DNA from: Chloroflexota bacterium
Lineage (GTDB): Bacteria > Chloroflexota > Dehalococcoidia > Lucifugimonadales > GCA-2722455
DNA: 64,000 nucleotides
NCBI GenBank assembly: GCA_002722455.1
Contig: PBMB01000002.1
Coordinates: 150,928-214,927, forward strand
Reading direction: 5' to 3'
A program made the position numbers and the translations under genes. The notes beneath the pieces were generated by a model that saw only the letters and a list, made by a program, of their open reading frames with translations, ran no database searches and had not been told where the DNA came from. Below, piece after piece: positions 62,428 through 64,000 of this stretch. Each line of letters opens with the position of its first letter. The first letter of the stretch is position 1.

Positions 62428-63222
62428 ATGAGTTTTTTAAATAAAATAAAAGATAGCAATAAAACAAAAAGCTTAAAAGAAAGTATTAAAAATGGAATTA
62501 AAACATTTAAAGAAAATAAAGGTTTCTTTGGTTTGTTGATTTTAATTGTAACAGTGAAATCTTCAATAATAGATTGGAATTATGTACCAACAGGGTCGAT
62601 GAGACCAACATTAGCAGATGGAGACCAAATAATAATAAATAAGTTGGCTTATGACATAACAATACCATTAACGTATAAGTCTCTATATAAAATATCAGAT
62701 CCAGAAAAAGGGGATATTGTTGTTTTTGATACTGCAAAACAAGATGTTAGGATGGTAAAGAGAGTTCTGGCAGTTCCTGGTGACAAAATAAAGATAAGAA
62801 AAAATAAAGTATATATAAATGATAAAGAACTTGAGTACGCAGAAGATTTTAATAGCGAATTTTTAGAAAGTGTATTTAAACCACTAGATGAAAGCGATAA
62901 AAAAAATTACAAAGAAAATGACCTATCAATAGATAAAATGGCTGTAAAATATCAAACTGAAACTCTTAACGGTATAAAACATGGAATAAGGTTGGAAGAA
63001 GGCGTTCAAAAAATTGGTTCTCTTGGATTAAAAGAGATGATAATTCCAGAAAACAATTATTTAATGATTGGAGATAATAGAAATAATAGTTTAGATTCTA
63101 GATACTGGGGGTTAGTAGAAAGACATGAAATAGTAGGTAAAGTTAATCATGTTGTATTTTCCTTGGATCAAGATAATTGGCTAAAACCTAGAACAGATAG
63201 GTTCTTTACCAGAGTAGATTAA
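62428..63222 (+). CDS. lepB: Signal peptidase I (LepB)
   Basis: I start at ATG 62428 (MSFLNKIKDS), with GGAAGGG before it. 264 aa. Seen: one hydrophobic anchor near residues 33-48, then PTGSMRPTL with the nucleophile Ser57, RMVKRVLAVPGD with the general base Lys111, and GDNRNNSLDSRYWG near the C-terminus. Known: it cleaves signal peptides on the periplasmic side of the inner membrane. An insertion of about 60 residues (about 145-205) lies between boxes D and E, as in many Gram-negative enzymes. E. coli LepB has two anchors; this has one. Confidence 0.95.
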   Translation: MSFLNKIKDSNKTKSLKESIKNGIKTFKENKGFFGLLILIVTVKSSIIDWNYVPTGSMRPTLADGDQIIINKLAYDITIPLTYKSLYKISDPEKGDIVVFDTAKQDVRMVKRVLAVPGDKIKIRKNKVYINDKELEYAEDFNSEFLESVFKPLDESDKKNYKENDLSIDKMAVKYQTETLNGIKHGIRLEEGVQKIGSLGLKEMIIPENNYLMIGDNRNNSLDSRYWGLVERHEIVGKVNHVVFSLDQDNWLKPRTDRFFTRVD

Positions 63223-63309
63223 AAAATAAAAAGCATTTTTCGAATCAAAGCATTTCTATGTCGTCTGATAAAACAACTTAAAATGCTTAATATTTAATGA
63301 GTTACAATA

Positions 63310-63345
63310 AAAAAGGTTGAACAAACGAATGTCCAACCTTTTCTT
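63310..63345 (+). terminator. Terminator-like hairpin downstream of lepB
   Basis: AAAAGGTTG/CAACCTTTT stem around a loop of about 14 bases, followed by CTTTT. Confidence 0.65.
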
Positions 63346-63385
63346 TTATAAGTTCTTGATTTAGCTTATCAAAATTCAAAAAACC

Positions 63386-63426
63386 TCACACCAAAGCGAA
63401 ATAGCTTTCAAATGGTGTTTTTTTTA
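63386..63426 (-). terminator. Terminator of the FG-GAP-like gene
   Basis: ACACCAAAGC with GCTTT...TGGTGT imperfect stem and a long T-run on one side and A-run on the other, just beyond the stop at 63436. Confidence 0.7.
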
Positions 63427-63435
63427 TTATTTAAT

Positions 63436-64000
63436 TTAATCGAACATATACGCAGCCCCTGCATCTTTTCCACCTGTATCTTCGTGACGTGCGCCAACTA
63501 TCGCTGTACCACCTGATGTTGACACTGAAACACCAAACAAATCACCTGTTTCTTTATCACTGGCTTGTAGTTTTGCTTGTTCTAACCACGTAGAACCGTT
63601 GTATTGATAAATATACGCTGCTCCTGCATCGTTTCCACCTGTATCTTCATAACGTGCGCCAACTATCGCTGTATCACCTGATATTGATACTGAACGACCA
63701 AACCAATCATTTGTTTCTTTATCACTGGCTTGTAGTTTTCCTTGTTCTAACCACGTAGAACCGTTGTATTGATAGATATACGCAGCCCCTGCATCGGTTC
63801 CACCTGTATCTTCAAGGTGTGCGCCAACTATCGCTGTATATCCTGAAATTGATACTGAAACACCAAACAAATCACCTGTTTGTTTATCATTCGCTTGTAG
63901 TTTCGCTTGTTCTACCCAAGTAGAACCGTTGTATTGATAGATATACGCTGCTCCTGCATTTGAACCACCTGTATCTTCACCGTGTGCGCCAACAATTGCT
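63436..64000 (-). CDS. FG-GAP-like beta-propeller repeat protein (partial, N-terminus outside window)
   Basis: The frame is open from the right edge to TAA at 63436. Seen: 55-residue repeats, GAAYIYQYNGSTW-LEQAKLQASDKETGD-LFGVSVSISGDTAIVGARYEDTGG, three visible units and a short last one ending GAAYMFD. The VSVSISGDTAIVGA core is typical of FG-GAP/integrin-alpha-like repeats. Known: such repeats form beta-propellers in secreted or surface proteins. The DNA repeat is 165 bp, nearly identical, and richer in GC than its surroundings. Confidence 0.85.
   Translation of the reverse strand, partial: AIVGAHGEDTGGSNAGAAYIYQYNGSTWVEQAKLQANDKQTGDLFGVSVSISGYTAIVGAHLEDTGGTDAGAAYIYQYNGSTWLEQGKLQASDKETNDWFGRSVSISGDTAIVGARYEDTGGNDAGAAYIYQYNGSTWLEQAKLQASDKETGDLFGVSVSTSGGTAIVGARHEDTGGKDAGAAYMFD
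63471..64000. repeat. 165-bp direct repeats in the FG-GAP-like gene
   Basis: The marker CACCTGTATC recurs at 63471, 63636, 63801 and 63966, exactly 165 bp apart, with high identity between units. Confidence 0.92.

Larger units (their letters stand above)
63223..63435. other. Intergenic region with stem-loops
   Basis: Contains AAGCATTTT (about 63230-63238) and AAAATGCTT (about 63280-63289), which can pair around about 45 bases and may be the lepB mRNA end. Two terminators follow (63310-63345 and 63386-63426). Confidence 0.5.

Overview
The window looks like a very AT-rich chromosome segment from a Gram-negative proteobacterium. DnaK, NAD-dependent DNA ligase, SmpB, HPF, signal peptidase I and several lipoproteins with lipoboxes point to a cellular genome rather than a phage. 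DnaK and the tmRNA tag (ANDESYAMAA) resemble the gamma/beta-proteobacterial type, but I cannot place the organism further. The standard code fits: TAA is the usual stop, with some TAG and TGA. The tmRNA gene is circularly permuted, which is unusual. About half of the genes are hypothetical proteins I cannot assign. Most transcription units end in clear, often bidirectional, intrinsic terminators.

Layout. 1-7.5 kb: unassigned genes, a six-repeat 'NG.LHR..PA' protein, a membrane protein and an alternative oxidase. 8-12 kb: a Thg1-like tRNA polymerase, a lipoprotein, a candidate minus-strand small RNA and small unknowns. 12.4-15.7 kb: a tight four-gene operon with an R2K-type ATP-grasp ligase and a DUF4031 protein, next to a Nudix hydrolase. 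15.9-18.4 kb: GNAT, an HD phosphohydrolase, and an ECF sigma / putative anti-sigma / periplasmic protein operon with a palindrome over its -35 box. 18.5-31 kb: dnaK, a membrane spermidine-synthase-like protein, an MscS channel, an MFS-PlsC fusion, a secreted tail-collar-domain protein, smpB, lipoproteins and hpf. 31-42 kb: GNAT, an XRE regulator, a secreted nuclease, two structured RNA candidates, the permuted ssrA gene, a small paralog cluster and ligA. 42-46 kb: a metallopeptidase-like lipoprotein and a four-gene operon in which two adjacent genes (an HD phosphohydrolase and a PTH2-type peptidyl-tRNA hydrolase) each carry one in-frame TAG. 46-60.2 kb: ten tandem genes of one apparently undescribed paralogous family plus one small membrane protein. 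60.2-64 kb: a CheW-domain protein, a low-complexity basic protein, lepB and the end of an FG-GAP-like repeat protein.

How it fits together. The tmRNA, SmpB, HPF, PTH2-like hydrolase and Thg1-like enzyme give the window several translation-rescue and RNA-maintenance functions. The alternative oxidase suggests a cyanide-insensitive quinol bypass. The largest unexplained content is the 14-kb array. Its members share a central 'L(N)xxWxxxLE' motif, a downstream 'LG' block and a C-terminal tail close to 'ExxExLELLYK'. Shorter or distant genes at 20.5, 38.2 and 38.9 kb, and a start-less remnant at 38.0 kb, carry a similar tail, so the family appears to be expanding and decaying in this genome.
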